A DNA stretch of 64,000 nucleotides. Source: Calamus simplicifolius (Eukaryota > Streptophyta > Magnoliopsida > Arecales > Arecaceae). The position numbers and the translations under genes are program-made. Below, one piece after another: positions 33,218 through 43,045 of this stretch. The DNA lies in contig UESW01004567.1 of NCBI GenBank assembly GCA_900491605.1, positions 491,736 through 555,735 of the forward strand. The letters are read 5' to 3'. Position 1 is the first letter of the stretch, and every line of letters starts with the position of its first letter. The notes below the pieces were generated by a model that searched no databases, was not told the DNA's origin, and worked only from the letters and a program-made list of their open reading frames with translations.

Positions 33218-34896
33218 ACATTATTTCTTGTAAATTGATTTAATTCTTCTTGCATTGCTAACATCCAATTATTATCTTTTTCAGCTTCTTCAATAGTTTT
33301 AGGTTCAATTTGTGATACAAATGCAAGATGATTACTAATATTTCTCATATATGATCTAGTTCTTATTCCTTGAGATGGATCACCTATAATCAATTCCTTG
33401 GGATGACTATGAGCATATCTCCAGTCTCTTGGAAGATCTATATCATTATGATCAATATTGACATCATCGTCCTTATGTGAATCATCATCTTTAGCTTCTT
33501 GCTCATGATCTGAAGATACTTCAATATTAAGTTTTTCAAGATCTTTTTCAATTATGTTTGTATCTTCCTCATCATCAAGCTTTTCAGAACTAGATGCTAA
33601 AGACTCATCGAAAACTATATGAATGGATTCTTCAACTACTAAGGTTTTCTTGTTAAATACTCTATAAGCTTTACTAGTTGTTGAATATCCTAAAAAGATT
33701 CCTTCATCAGATTTAGCATCAAATTTTCCTAAATTGTTTTTACCATTATTATGAATAAAACATTTACATCCAAATGCATGAAAGTATTTTATATTGGGTT
33801 TTCTTTCATTCCATAATTCATAAGGTGTTTTCTTTAAGATTGGTCTTATTAGGGCTCGATTTAAGATGTAGCATGCTGTGTTAATAGCTTCCGCCCAAAA
33901 GTACTTTGGTAGGTTACTTTCGCATAGCATGGTACGGGCCATGTCTTCTAGAGTCCTATTTTTCCTTTCAACTACACCATTTTGCTGTGGAGTCCTAGGG
34001 GCTGAAAAATTATGATTAATACCATTTTCAGTGCAGAAACTTTCAAATAAGTGATTTTCAAATTCAGTTCCATGATCACTTCTTAGAGATACTATGGTAG
34101 TGTTTTTCTCATTTGTGACTTTCTTGAAGAATTTCAGGAATATCGAGAAAGTCTCATCTTTGTGAGCTAAAAACAGTACCCAAGTATATCTAGAATAATC
34201 ATCTACAATCACTAGACCATATTTCTTTCCTCCTAGACTTGTGGTTCTAGTTGGTCCAAAAAGGTCCATGTGAAGTAGCTCTAATGGCCTAGAAGTTGAA
34301 ACAACATTTTTAGATTTGAAAGAACTTCTTGTTTGTTTTCCAAATTGACATGCATCACATATTTTGTTGTTTTCAAAAACTAGTTTAGGTAAGCCTTTAA
34401 CTAAATCCATTTTAATTAATTTTGAAATAAGGTGTGTGCTTGCATGACCTAATCTACGATGCCACAACCAACTAATTTCATTTATGTTAGCATTGTCAGC
34501 AATCAAGCAATGATCACTCAAAGATAATTTTTCTAGATCAACCAAGTAAACATTGCCATGTCTATAACCAGTAAATACAATGCTATTATCAATAGAATTA
34601 GTTACAGTGCATATTGAAGATTTAAATGAAACATTAAAGTTTTTATCACATAATTGGCTTATACTAATTAGATTATGCTTCAAACCATCAACATAAAGTA
34701 CATTATCAATAAATGTAGATGGAGTTATACGAACTTTACCAAGGCCCATAATTTGACCTTTACCATTATCGCCAAACGTAACAACTCCACCTTTCTTTTC
34801 TTCCAGGGTGATGAATTCATCTTTGTCACCCGTCATATGTCTTGAGCAGCCACTATCAAGGTACCACTTTTTTTTGATCTTTTGGCTACAAGACAT
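33181..34896 (-). CDS. SIRE-II protease-integrase portion of pol (571-codon open frame)
   Basis: Protease active site WYLDSGCSRHMTG at residues 11-23. GAG-pre-integrase zinc ligands His146, His151, Cys180 and Cys183. Integrase catalytic Asp211 (HMDLFGP), Asp274 (LRSDHGTEF) and Glu310 (NGVVERKNRTL). An acidic Sirevirus-type linker rich in Asp/Glu follows, then SQGIRTRS and NNVWTL, the entry to reverse transcriptase. The start at 34896 (MSCSQKIKK) is in a different frame from gag, 12 bases after the gag stop. It is open throughout but cut from reverse transcriptase by a frameshift, so only a partial polyprotein could be made. Confidence 0.9.
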   Translation of the reverse strand: MSCSQKIKKKWYLDSGCSRHMTGDKDEFITLEEKKGGVVTFGDNGKGQIMGLGKVRITPSTFIDNVLYVDGLKHNLISISQLCDKNFNVSFKSSICTVTNSIDNSIVFTGYRHGNVYLVDLEKLSLSDHCLIADNANINEISWLWHRRLGHASTHLISKLIKMDLVKGLPKLVFENNKICDACQFGKQTRSSFKSKNVVSTSRPLELLHMDLFGPTRTTSLGGKKYGLVIVDDYSRYTWVLFLAHKDETFSIFLKFFKKVTNEKNTTIVSLRSDHGTEFENHLFESFCTENGINHNFSAPRTPQQNGVVERKNRTLEDMARTMLCESNLPKYFWAEAINTACYILNRALIRPILKKTPYELWNERKPNIKYFHAFGCKCFIHNNGKNNLGKFDAKSDEGIFLGYSTTSKAYRVFNKKTLVVEESIHIVFDESLASSSEKLDDEEDTNIIEKDLEKLNIEVSSDHEQEAKDDDSHKDDDVNIDHNDIDLPRDWRYAHSHPKELIIGDPSQGIRTRSYMRNISNHLAFVSQIEPKTIEEAEKDNNWMLAMQEELNQFTRNNVWTLVKDLKIIQ

Positions 34897-34910
34897 TCCT
34901 GCAACATAAT

Positions 34911-35198
34911 TTAAACTTTATGTTTAGGTACCCAAGCTTTCTTGGGTCCTTCATGGTTAGTAGCAATAAAAATTGTTCCTTTCGGAACCCAAATTTTCTT
35001 TCCTTTAGTGTTTAATTTTTCATTATTACTTATTGTTTTGCACTCAAAAGATTTATGTCCTTTTTGATTACATTTAAAACAAGTAATATTACTTTGGTTA
35101 GCTTTTACAAAAATATTTTTCAATGATTTTTGTTTTCTAAATGTGTTATACCCTAAACCTGCTTTGTCAAAAACTGCTTTTTGACTATCTAAAATCAT
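34911..35198 (-). CDS. SIRE-II gag C-terminal part with second zinc knuckle
   Basis: 95-codon frame with CFKCNQKGHKSFEC, a perfect CCHC knuckle, then KKIWVPKGTIF and KKAWVPKHKV before the stop at 34911. It follows the coiled-coil gag frame (35281-35997) after a frameshift near 35220. The Met at 35198 is probably internal to the original gag. Confidence 0.82.
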   Translation of the reverse strand: MILDSQKAVFDKAGLGYNTFRKQKSLKNIFVKANQSNITCFKCNQKGHKSFECKTISNNEKLNTKGKKIWVPKGTIFIATNHEGPKKAWVPKHKV

Positions 35199-35280
35199 AT
35201 TTAGTTTAGTTGAGCTTAGAGTAAATTTCTCAACAATGTCTTTATACTTTTTAACATCTTTCTTTAGAAAATCATTTTCA

Positions 35281-36634
35281 TTAGAGATTGATTCTTTCTT
35301 TAATTAGATTTTCATTCTCAGATTTAATCAAATCAATCTTATGAAGCAAAATCATTCTTTTCATTAAAAGTGTTTCCTTTTTATCTTTTAAATCTTTAAC
35401 TACAAGATTTAACTCATTTTTCTCATTAATTAAATTTAAGTTTTCAGTTTTCAAAGATTTGTGTTTCTTTTTCAAAGCCTTGAAATCAATCATCAATTCA
35501 TTAAATGCTTCAAACATTTCATCAAAAGTAAATTCATCATCGGGGGTTTCGGTACTTACCTCTTCGTTGTCGTCCGCCATGAAGCAAACATTTGCAACTT
35601 CTTTTTGTTCTTCTTCTTCGGAAGAAGACTCTTCACTGTCAGTCCAAGTTGCCATGTAGGCCTTTTTCTTTTTCTTATAGGCCTTCTTAAGTAAAGGACA
35701 GTCATATCTAAAATGCCCTGGCTTTTTACATTCATAACATACTAAGGGCTCTTTCTCTTTGTCCTTTTCCTTTTTCTTATCCTTTTCTTTTTCTCCTTCC
35801 ATTTTTGATACAAATCTCTTCTTGTGGAAGGGCCTCCTTCTTTGCATAAACTTCTTGAATTTCCTTGCAAGGAGGGCTGTCTCATCATCATCATCCTCTT
35901 CATCATCGCTGCTGCTTCTTTTTTGCAGCTTTGAGGGCGATGGTCTTCTTCTTTCTTGACTCATCCTCATTGACATGTTGTTTAACTTGAAGCTCATGAG
36001 TCATTAGCGAACCAAGAAGCTCTTCCAATGGTAGGATGTTCAGATCTTTGGCTTCTTGTATGGCTGTCACCTTGGCTTCCCAAGTCCTTGGAAGTGACCT
36101 AAGAATTTTGCGAACAAGCTCAGAGTTAGTATATACTTTTCCAAGACTTTTCAAACCATTCACAATATCAGTGAATCTAGTGAACATGCATGTGATGGTT
36201 TCATTTTGTTCCATGGTAAATAATTCATATTTATGAACCAAAATATTTATCTTTGATTCTTTTACTTGACTTGTTCCTTCATGTGTTATTTCCAACCTAT
36301 CCCAAATTTCTTTTGCGGAATTACATGTTGAGATTCGGTTGAATTCATTAGAATCTAAGGAACAATACAAAATGTTAATGGCTTTAGCATTTAATTGTGC
36401 CATTCTCCTATCATTATCATTCCAATCCCTTTCGGGCTTAGGAACAATAGTGCCATCAACTACGTGTGTGGGTGTACTAGGTCCATTCATTATTACTCCC
36501 CACAATTCATAGTCAGAAGCTTGAATGAATATTCTCATTCTAGCTTTCCAATATGAATAGTTGGTTCCATTAAATAAAGGAGGTCTATTCGTAGAATGAC
36601 CTTCAGCAAAACATGAACCACTTTGTGTTGCCAT
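35281..36634 (-). pseudogene. SIRE-II gag, N-terminal and coiled-coil parts
   Basis: Start at 36634 (MATQSGSCFAEGHSTNRPP), about 45 bases inside the primer site. The capsid region to 35903 includes NGTNYSYWKARMRIFIQ, AKEIWDRLEITHEG and SWEAKVTAIQEA-like sequence. A frameshift near 35910-35940 leads to 35281-35997 with an Asp/Glu-rich stretch, Lys-rich segment, the CCHC knuckle CYECKKPGHFRYDC and a long coiled coil. Gag with two knuckles and a coiled coil is longer than in most Copia elements and matches the Sirevirus pattern. Confidence 0.9.
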
Positions 36635-36679
36635 AAGGATCTTTAGCCCTTGATCGTGAGATCAAATTCTAAATGAGCA

Positions 36680-36694
36680 CTTGCTCTGATACCA
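36680..36694 (-). other. Primer binding site of SIRE-II
   Basis: The minus strand reads TTGGTATCAGAGCAAG just inside the 5' LTR, complementary to initiator methionine tRNA. Confidence 0.92.
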
Positions 36695-37620
36695 ATTGTT
36701 GGCCCAGATGGCAACCCAAGAGGGGGGGGGGGTGAATTGGGTTCTTAAAAATTTAAGACTTTTTGAAATGTTTTAAACAAATTAACTCAAGATGTGCAAG
36801 TGAGAGAAATTAACTTATAAGCAATGCACAAACAGAAATATAAGAGAGATAGAGTGAGAGACAAATGAGCACGGCAAACACAAGGTTTTATAGTGGTTCG
36901 GTGCAACCAGCACCTACGTCCACTCCCAAGATTCACTTGGGTCCACACTATAATCTCCCTAGATTACAGCCGAGTTGTTTTACAAGCTCACAACTCAAAC
37001 TTGTTGTTTTCCGGGATCACAACGAACCCAGCCGGTTTTACACGGGCTTACCAGCACAAAACCCAACTCGTTGTTTTTAACGGGATCACAACGAACCCAA
37101 ACGTAAGCTATCCCAAGCTTACAACGAGGTACAACTACCTCCACTGATTCAATCCACTGATTGAATCAGTACACAAGAAAATAATTTAGAGTTTAAATAC
37201 AAGCAGCTCCTCTAGAGCAGAATAATCAAAATAAAGCTTAGGTTTAGAAAAGCCTGATTAAATAAGCTTGAATGCAGGCTTGGCTTCTTTGCTTCTCTTC
37301 TCCAACTCCTTTGAAGTGTGGAATCAGGCCTCAGCACAGATTCTCCTAGCTTTGGGGCTTTTGGATGTTGGTTGAAGCTTTTCTTCTTTTTCTTCTAGGT
37401 TGGAAGATCTTGATTTTGCTCTTGGTTGCTTTGGGATCTCCTCTTGAACTTTTGTAGATTGTAGCTCTGGAGCACACGAATCTCTCTCTTTGATTTCACT
37501 CCTTTTGAATCTCTTTTCTTGACTCAAATGATTTTTCCAATGAAGCTCTGTTTTTCCCTCTTTTTGAAAGATTTTCTTTTCTCTCTTTTTACTTCTCTCT
37601 TGTGATTTGAAAAGAGCTCC

Positions 37621-37630
37621 TCTATTTATA
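37621..37630 (-). promoter_or_regulatory. TATA box of the SIRE-II 5' LTR
   Basis: TATAAATAGA on the minus strand, conserved at 28415-28424 and, on the plus strand, at 55085-55094 in SIRE-III. Confidence 0.7.
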
Positions 37631-37737
37631 GATTCTGCAAAAATATATCCGTTAGAAACACAGAAATATAGCCGTTATTTGAAAATATTACCGTTGGGGC
37701 TGACGTGTCATCGTGAAAAATTGCGCCCAGAATTTCG

Positions 37738-38070
37738 AGGAGTCGACTCGAGCACTGTGGGAGTCGGCTCGAAGTCGATTACTAAAAATAGAAACATTTA
37801 AAATGTTAGAGGGTCGACTCGCGAAAACCAAAGTGTCGGCTCCCGACAGTCGGGGGTCGACTCGAAGAAAATGGGGAGTCGACTCGAGAAGCGCTCAAAA
37901 AACATGCTTTCTGTTGTTTGAGCGGAGTCGGCTCGCACAGTCCAGGAGTCGGCTCGCACAGAGTCAGGGGTCGACTCTTGAAATCCAAGGGTCGACTCGA
38001 GAAAATCAGAAATCTCTGTTACTTACTGGAGTCGACTCTGAAACTCTAGAGTCGGCTCCGGAACGTATCA
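37738..38070 (-). promoter_or_regulatory. GAGTCGACTC palindrome cluster in the SIRE-II 5' LTR
   Basis: A dozen or so GAGTCGACTC, GAGTCGGCTC and GGGTCGACTC units with irregular 15-60 bp spacing, about 110-440 bp upstream of the TATA box. The perfect form is a 10-bp palindrome. Confidence 0.8.
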
Positions 38071-38435
38071 AAAATCAGAAATTTTTTTGATTGACTTTGA
38101 AATTCGTCCCAGAATAATTTTAAATGAAATTTTGACTTGAATACAATAAATATGACATTAAGCATGAATTCAAGACATGTTTCAAGAAATCATTGATTGA
38201 AATATAACATGTAAAAATTCCTTTTTGAAATCTTAAATATAGAGCTTGAAACTTCTTTTTCAAATTGATTCAAAACTCAGTGAATTTAAACATTGAGAGT
38301 CCATTGCTTTCATTTTGAATAAGCTCAAGGTTTTTGATTAATAAACTCATTATTTCCTTTAAAATACTCATGGCTTTTGGAAATCATCAAAATTAATAAA
38401 GTTGGGGTAATTACAATCTCCCAAATTTCTCAACA

Positions 38436-39169
38436 GCAAGAGTACCGACAAGCTGCCGGAGAGAGCAGTGAGGAGTGTGTAAAAGATGCATACCTGAGGG
38501 AATCTATGAGTCTGATATTTATAGACTGTCACCTGGATCTTGAGCGTCTTCTGGAAGGTTCAGAGGTTGTTGCGATATGGAGGCGGACAGAATCAGGCCG
38601 TTGCGGGGCCGTTAGAATCCGTATCCCGTTTGTTAAGGGATCGATGGCTAGGAGAGCTCCTTGATGTCTCGAGATCTGGTTGAGTAGACCTGGGATGGTT
38701 ATGATAGGTTTTAGGCCACGCCTCGACTTGATTCCTTATCTAGGATGTCGTTCTGGTAAGCCTGGGCTCTCCCGCGTTAGGTTCCGCGGAGGTAGGTGTT
38801 AGTTTGTGGATCGCTTGATGAAGCCGAGCTACGAAAGCTCGGGAGAGCCGAGCTATAGAATCCCGGAAGGGCCGAGCTACCCGGAAGGGCCGAGCTACGG
38901 GAGCCTGGAGGAGGTCGAGCTATGGGAGCCCGGAAGAGCCGAGCTACGAAAGCCCGAAAGGGCCGAGCTATGGAAGCTCGGGAGAGCTGAGCTATAGAAG
39001 CCCGGAAGAGCCGAGCTATAGAAGCCCGGAAGGGGCCGAGCTACGGAAGCTCGGGAAAGCCGAGCTATAGAAGCCCGGAAGGGGCCGAGCTATGGGAGCC
39101 CGGAATGGAATAGGTCGGCCTTAGCCGCCTCGCACGAATATTGATGCAATGACGATTTTACCCCCAACA
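38436..39169 (-). repeat. 3' LTR of Tat1, outer end truncated
   Basis: Aligns with about 48465-49176 from GCAAGAGTACCGAC to CCCCCAACA. The segment equivalent to 48238-48464 is missing where the SIRE-II LTR begins. A TATA-like TATAAATA lies on the minus strand at 38516-38523. Confidence 0.9.
38815..39107. repeat. Short-unit tandem array in the Tat1 3' LTR
   Basis: About a dozen ~24-bp units of the type GCCGAGCTATAGAAGCCCGG. The equivalent array lies at 48845-49115 in the 5' LTR, with a different unit order. Confidence 0.85.
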
Positions 39170-39214
39170 CATGCCCTCCACTCCCTAGTTCAAAGCGTAG
39201 GTTTGGGCATAGGG
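39170..39214 (-). other. Polypurine tract and adjacent hairpin of Tat1
   Basis: The minus strand reads AGGGAGTGGAGGGCATG before the LTR start TGTTGGGGG. ACTCCCTAG and ATAGGGAGT flank a loop containing AGCGTAGGTTTGGG, as in Tat2 at 11744-11790. Confidence 0.82.
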
Positions 39215-39583
39215 AGTATAAGTCCAAGTGGTGCATCCCGGATGGGACATTTTGGTTTGGACAGCCTGTGCAATGATGCCCTAATTAATGCGACAGGGCC
39301 ATCGTGCCTTCGGGGGTAAGGCTCCTCCAAGGGCAACGGTTGGGATTGCGCCACGCCGCGAATCCCGATCGATCGGGCATTTGTCGAGGCGGTTTCGGAC
39401 GCCTCGGGTGAGACGCCCCGCCTCCTCAGGGCGGCTTCCTTAGCGGGGAAGCAAAGCGATAGCTGCATTATATATATCTATGTGTGCATGCTCGCGGCGT
39501 CCTCTCGTCTCGCTTTTCGAAGAGTTTGGCCTTTCATCCTTTTCGACGCTCATTGTTTTCGCTTGGTATTTCTTTCAATCGAG
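39215..39583 (+). promoter_or_regulatory. Promoter region of the Tat1 antisense gene
   Basis: GC-rich stretch ending in a clear TATA-like ATTATATATATC at 39468-39479, 105-115 bp upstream of the antisense gene's start codon. No ORF of its own is supported. Confidence 0.55.
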
Positions 39584-42534
39584 ATGGCGATGAGCCCCGA
39601 CGACGTGGTCTCAGAAATCGTTGCCGAGGATTTGGGGAGGATCCACCAGAGGTATGGCATTCCCTCGGATGTCGTTCTGTGGGCACCGGAATTGGAGATA
39701 GAGTCACTCGGGATTTAGAGTCTGGGGTTTTTGTTTATGAAGATAGTTTGAAGGCAGGTCTCCGTTTTCCTCTCCACCCCTTGGTGAAGGAAATCATGAC
39801 CCACTATAATATCTGCCCATCAATGGTGGCCCCAAACAGTTGGCGGAGCATCATCGGATTCATCTCGATGTGCCACCAGATCCAGATCGTCGCCACCCTC
39901 CCCTTTTCCGCGCCTGCTACCATTTGATTCCCGGGAGGAAATCAGAGTGGCCCTACATTGGACCCCGAGATCTTTCAACATTATTGTGGATAAGCCATCC
40001 TCCATCAAGGGGTGGAAGAGTCGGTTCGTTATCGCAGAGGGAAACATCGGTTCCGGCTTCCCTCGGAGATGGGGAATTTTGTGAGGGATGCGGAGACGCA
40101 TCCAGTTTTATCGGCGCAGGAGGAGAGGGACTTGGATGTCCTTCGCAATGGCCAGGTGTTTTCGGCCAATGACCTGCTATCGGAGGGGGCCCTCTTCGTA
40201 GCCGGGCTCAACCCTCTGGACCCACAAGGTGAATCCCTTCTTTTATCCCTTTCTCGTTGTGTGTTTTTCTCGATGAATGTGCTTGGACCTGAGTATGTCT
40301 GTTCCGTTCTGACAGCTAAAAGGTCGGCATTGTCGAACCTTTCCAAGAGAAAGAGAGGAAAACGCCTAGGGGAAAGTAGCGGCGCGGATAGCGACCGGCC
40401 CGAAAAAAGGGCTCACACCTCTGCGAGAAGCCCGCCGGACGTCGGAGTGGTCATGACAGGAGTGTCGGGAGCGAAGGAGGATCTAGGGAGAGCGGTTATG
40501 GCCCCCGGCCCTCTCGTGTTGGAGATATCAGATAGCTCAGACGAGGCTCCATTGGCTCGTCCGATCGTGTCACTCATGAAAGAGGAACCAGCGATGGATC
40601 TGGGAGAGGCGATGGCTACTGAGGGGCCCGCTGTCCCCGCGGGACCACCACCGGCTCTAGCAAGAGAGGGAGAGGGGACAGCTGCAGTCGAGGAGGTTCG
40701 AGGGGAGCCCCCTCTTGCTCTGTCTACCGGGGAGTCTAGTAGTAGTGAGGTCGGGCCACCCTCGATGGGTCAAGAGGGGGTCAGACCGAGGCTTCGGGGG
40801 AGCCTATGGAGGAGATGCAGATGATGGTAAGCGGGAAGGATGCGTCGGAGGAGGGGGCGCAGCAAGGTGGGAGTCCCGTAATTGGGGCCCCCTCGAAAAA
40901 GATTTTGGGGAGGCTGGCGCTTGGGCTGGCTGAACTATCTGAAGAAGCCCAAGCTAGGGCCTTGATAGAGGAGGCTGGAAGGTTGAAGGCCTCTCAGACG
41001 GAGGTCGCCCAGGCCGGTCCCTCAGGCGGGGGTGGTCAACCCAGTAGCTCGGATGCTGGTGTTAAGGAGGCGTTTTCCGCCATGATGAGGTCGGCCTTGT
41101 ATCCGGGCGTAGATCCTTCGGCGGACAAGTTCGCAGATCTGGAGTTGGTTGATGCTGCGTTCGAGCAGCAAGGCGTGGCTGAAAGCGTTCATCTCCTTCC
41201 CGATATCGATAATGCGACCCTGATAAGGATGACTCGGGCGTCATTCTCGGGTAGTGAATACATTCTGGTTGACTTAACTCTCATGCATTCACTTTTTATC
41301 TTGCAGAGTGTTCTGCTTTCTCGGGCGATATGCTGGCGTCTGAGTTTGGCGACAGGGGCCAGTGTCCAAGCTAGGAGGGATAATGCCGAGCTCCAGTCGC
41401 GACTGAAGGTGTCTGAGAAGTTCGAAGAACTCATGGCAATTAGCGATAGGAGCTTGCAGGGGATAAGGGCGGCACATCGGCTGCCCTGGCCGAGGTGTCC
41501 AAACAAAAGCGTAGAGTGGAGGAGTTGCAGGATCTCCTGGCGAAGAACGACGACGCGTGCCTGGAGCTGGCTAGAATTGAGTCAAAACATTCCGCGGAGG
41601 TGGCAGCGATGTGGCGGGAACACAGTGAAAGTTTGGGTCGGCTAGGAAGGGAAGCCGACGACGAAAGAAGGCACTTAACGAGAATGCTTGGCGAAGTGGA
41701 GAAGAAGCTGAAGCGGCGCGATGGCGAAATTACTCACTTGAGGGAGAGTGCTAGGTGGCACCAAGGGACGATAGCTCGGGTGAGTAACGAGTTATCGCAA
41801 GCCCGGGGGGAGGTTGAAGCCAGACAGCTGAAGATCAATACTCTGCAGGAGAGGGTCGAGCTGATCGGGGCTGATAGGACAAGAGCCAGGAGTGAAGCCG
41901 AAGAGCTGGCCAAAAGGTTGGCCAGGCGAGAGGGGGAGGTATACTCTCATTTTTTTTTTCTTTTTAGTTTCTTCTACTGGTCTCTTGTGATGCCGATTGA
42001 CTTTGGCTTTTTCAGATGGCGAAGTTAGAGTCGGAGGTTCGGGCTCTCCAGAGTGAGCTCGTGTCCAACCGCAATAAGAGCTCAGAAATCGAGACACAGG
42101 CCAGCGAGTTCGAGGAGCAAAATGTCATCTTGCAGGCCCAAGTGACCGAGGCTGAGAAGCAGGCTGCTGAGGCCAAGATGCAGCTCGCCATACTTAAGGG
42201 GAGGCAGGACGCTATTGGCGTTGACGCCTTCCAACTCGGGATGGAAGAATGCAAACAGAGGATATTTAGTGAGCACCCGGAATGGGATCTTTCTTTCTTG
42301 AATACCGAAACTCCTGACGATGATGAATCTGAAAAAGAAGAGGAAGACGAATACATTGACGTCTCCGACGCCGATCTTGGCGCTGTCCCTGGTCCCAGTG
42401 AAGCCGCAGCTTCTGAGGGGCAGTCGCAAACTACCGCCGAGGGGGCAAAAATATTGGAGAAGGGCGAATCTAGTCATGCTTCTGTGGATGTGACCGAAGA
42501 CTCTTCTAGAGCTGACGCGGTTCCCGGCCCTTAG
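39584..42534 (+). pseudogene. Tat1 antisense gene (gypsy-type 'transposase 28'-like, coiled coil), intron-containing
   Basis: Opposite strand to pol. Starts MAMSPDDVVSEI (39584). Its N-terminal domain (GLRFPLHPLVKEIMTHYNI, APNSWRSIIGFISMCHQI, then WKSRFVIAEG) resembles the plant 'putative gypsy type transposon' family. Then a basic KRKRGKR stretch, an acidic/Pro-rich linker, and two coiled coils ending in an acidic tail, stop at 42532-42534. GT-AG introns are visible at 40229-40315 (87 bp), 41939-42015 (77 bp) and less surely 41251-41306 (56 bp); across the first and third the frame is kept. Frameshifts near 39690, 39900-40050, 40775 and 41460 break this copy. Function unknown; antisense ORFs of this kind are known in Tat elements. 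Confidence 0.72.
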
Positions 42535-42719
42535 GAGCCATTCTTGTATCTTATTTTTTAGAAGTCTGTTTGATGTTCCTTAATAAGAGAATTTCCTGTT
42601 TTCGCTTAAGTGCTTTTCTCGCGTGGCCTCGTTGTCGTCTAGTCTCGCCTTAATCGCGAGCGACTTATGGCTCACTGATGCTCTTAGGCCATCCTTATTC
42701 CGAGATTAGGGAAACGTAC

Positions 42720-43043
42720 TGGCTTGGGCCGACGGGCGAAGTAGGTCGGTTAGGACCGACAAGCAAAGTGGGTCGGCTGGGGCCGACGAGAAAGGTAGGT
42801 CGGCTGGGGCCGACAAGCAAAATAGGTCGGTTGGGGCCGACAAGAAAAGTAGGTCTGCTGGGGCCGACAAGCAAAATAGGTCGGTTGGGGCCGACAAGCG
42901 AAATAGGTCGGCTTGGGCCGACAAGCAAAATAGGTCGGCTGGGGCCGACGAGCAAAATAGGTCGGCTGGGGCCGACAAGCAAAATAGGTCGGCTGGGGCG
43001 ACGAGCAAAATAGGTCAGCTGGGGCCGACAAGCGAAATAGGTC
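42720..43043. repeat. 27-bp tandem array, 12 units, each a hairpin
   Basis: Unit GGTCGGCTGGGGCCGACAAG + CAAAATA. In most units GTCGGC and GCCGAC form a 6-bp stem around TGGG. Because 27 is a multiple of three, several frames stay open and give spurious repeat proteins. It lies between the convergent antisense gene and pol. Variable 3'-region tandem repeats are known in Tat elements. Confidence 0.92.
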
Positions 43044-43045
43044 TT

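Larger units (their letters stand above)
27508..38435 (-). mobile_element. Sirevirus-type Copia retrotransposon 'SIRE-II'
   Basis: Two 1.7-kb LTRs, primer site, two-knuckle gag, protease-integrase, reverse transcriptase, RNase H, extra ORF and polypurine tract, all in minus-strand order. The longest open pol frame of the window (571 codons) is here, with only about three frame breaks in gag-pol. The 5-bp flanks are CTACC (27503-27507) and GCAAG (38436-38440), which do not match. The left flank is Athila RNase H and the right flank the inside of a Tat LTR. Confidence 0.92.
36697..38435 (-). repeat. 5' LTR of SIRE-II
   Basis: Pair of 27508-29228. It carries the GAGTCGACTC cluster at about 37738-38070 and the minus-strand TATA box at 37621-37630, upstream of the primer site in the element's orientation. 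Confidence 0.93.

Noticed and set aside
34896..34896. Programmed frameshift signal between SIRE-II gag and pol
   Set aside because: No slippery heptamer or downstream fold seen; gag ends in a stop and pol has its own Met, so a simple indel or separate initiation fits as well.
42678..43013. Long open frames on both strands with repeating RLGPTSKIG-like or VGPSRPILL-like peptides
   Set aside because: They are by-products of the 27-bp tandem array, whose unit is a multiple of three; no start context or homologue.
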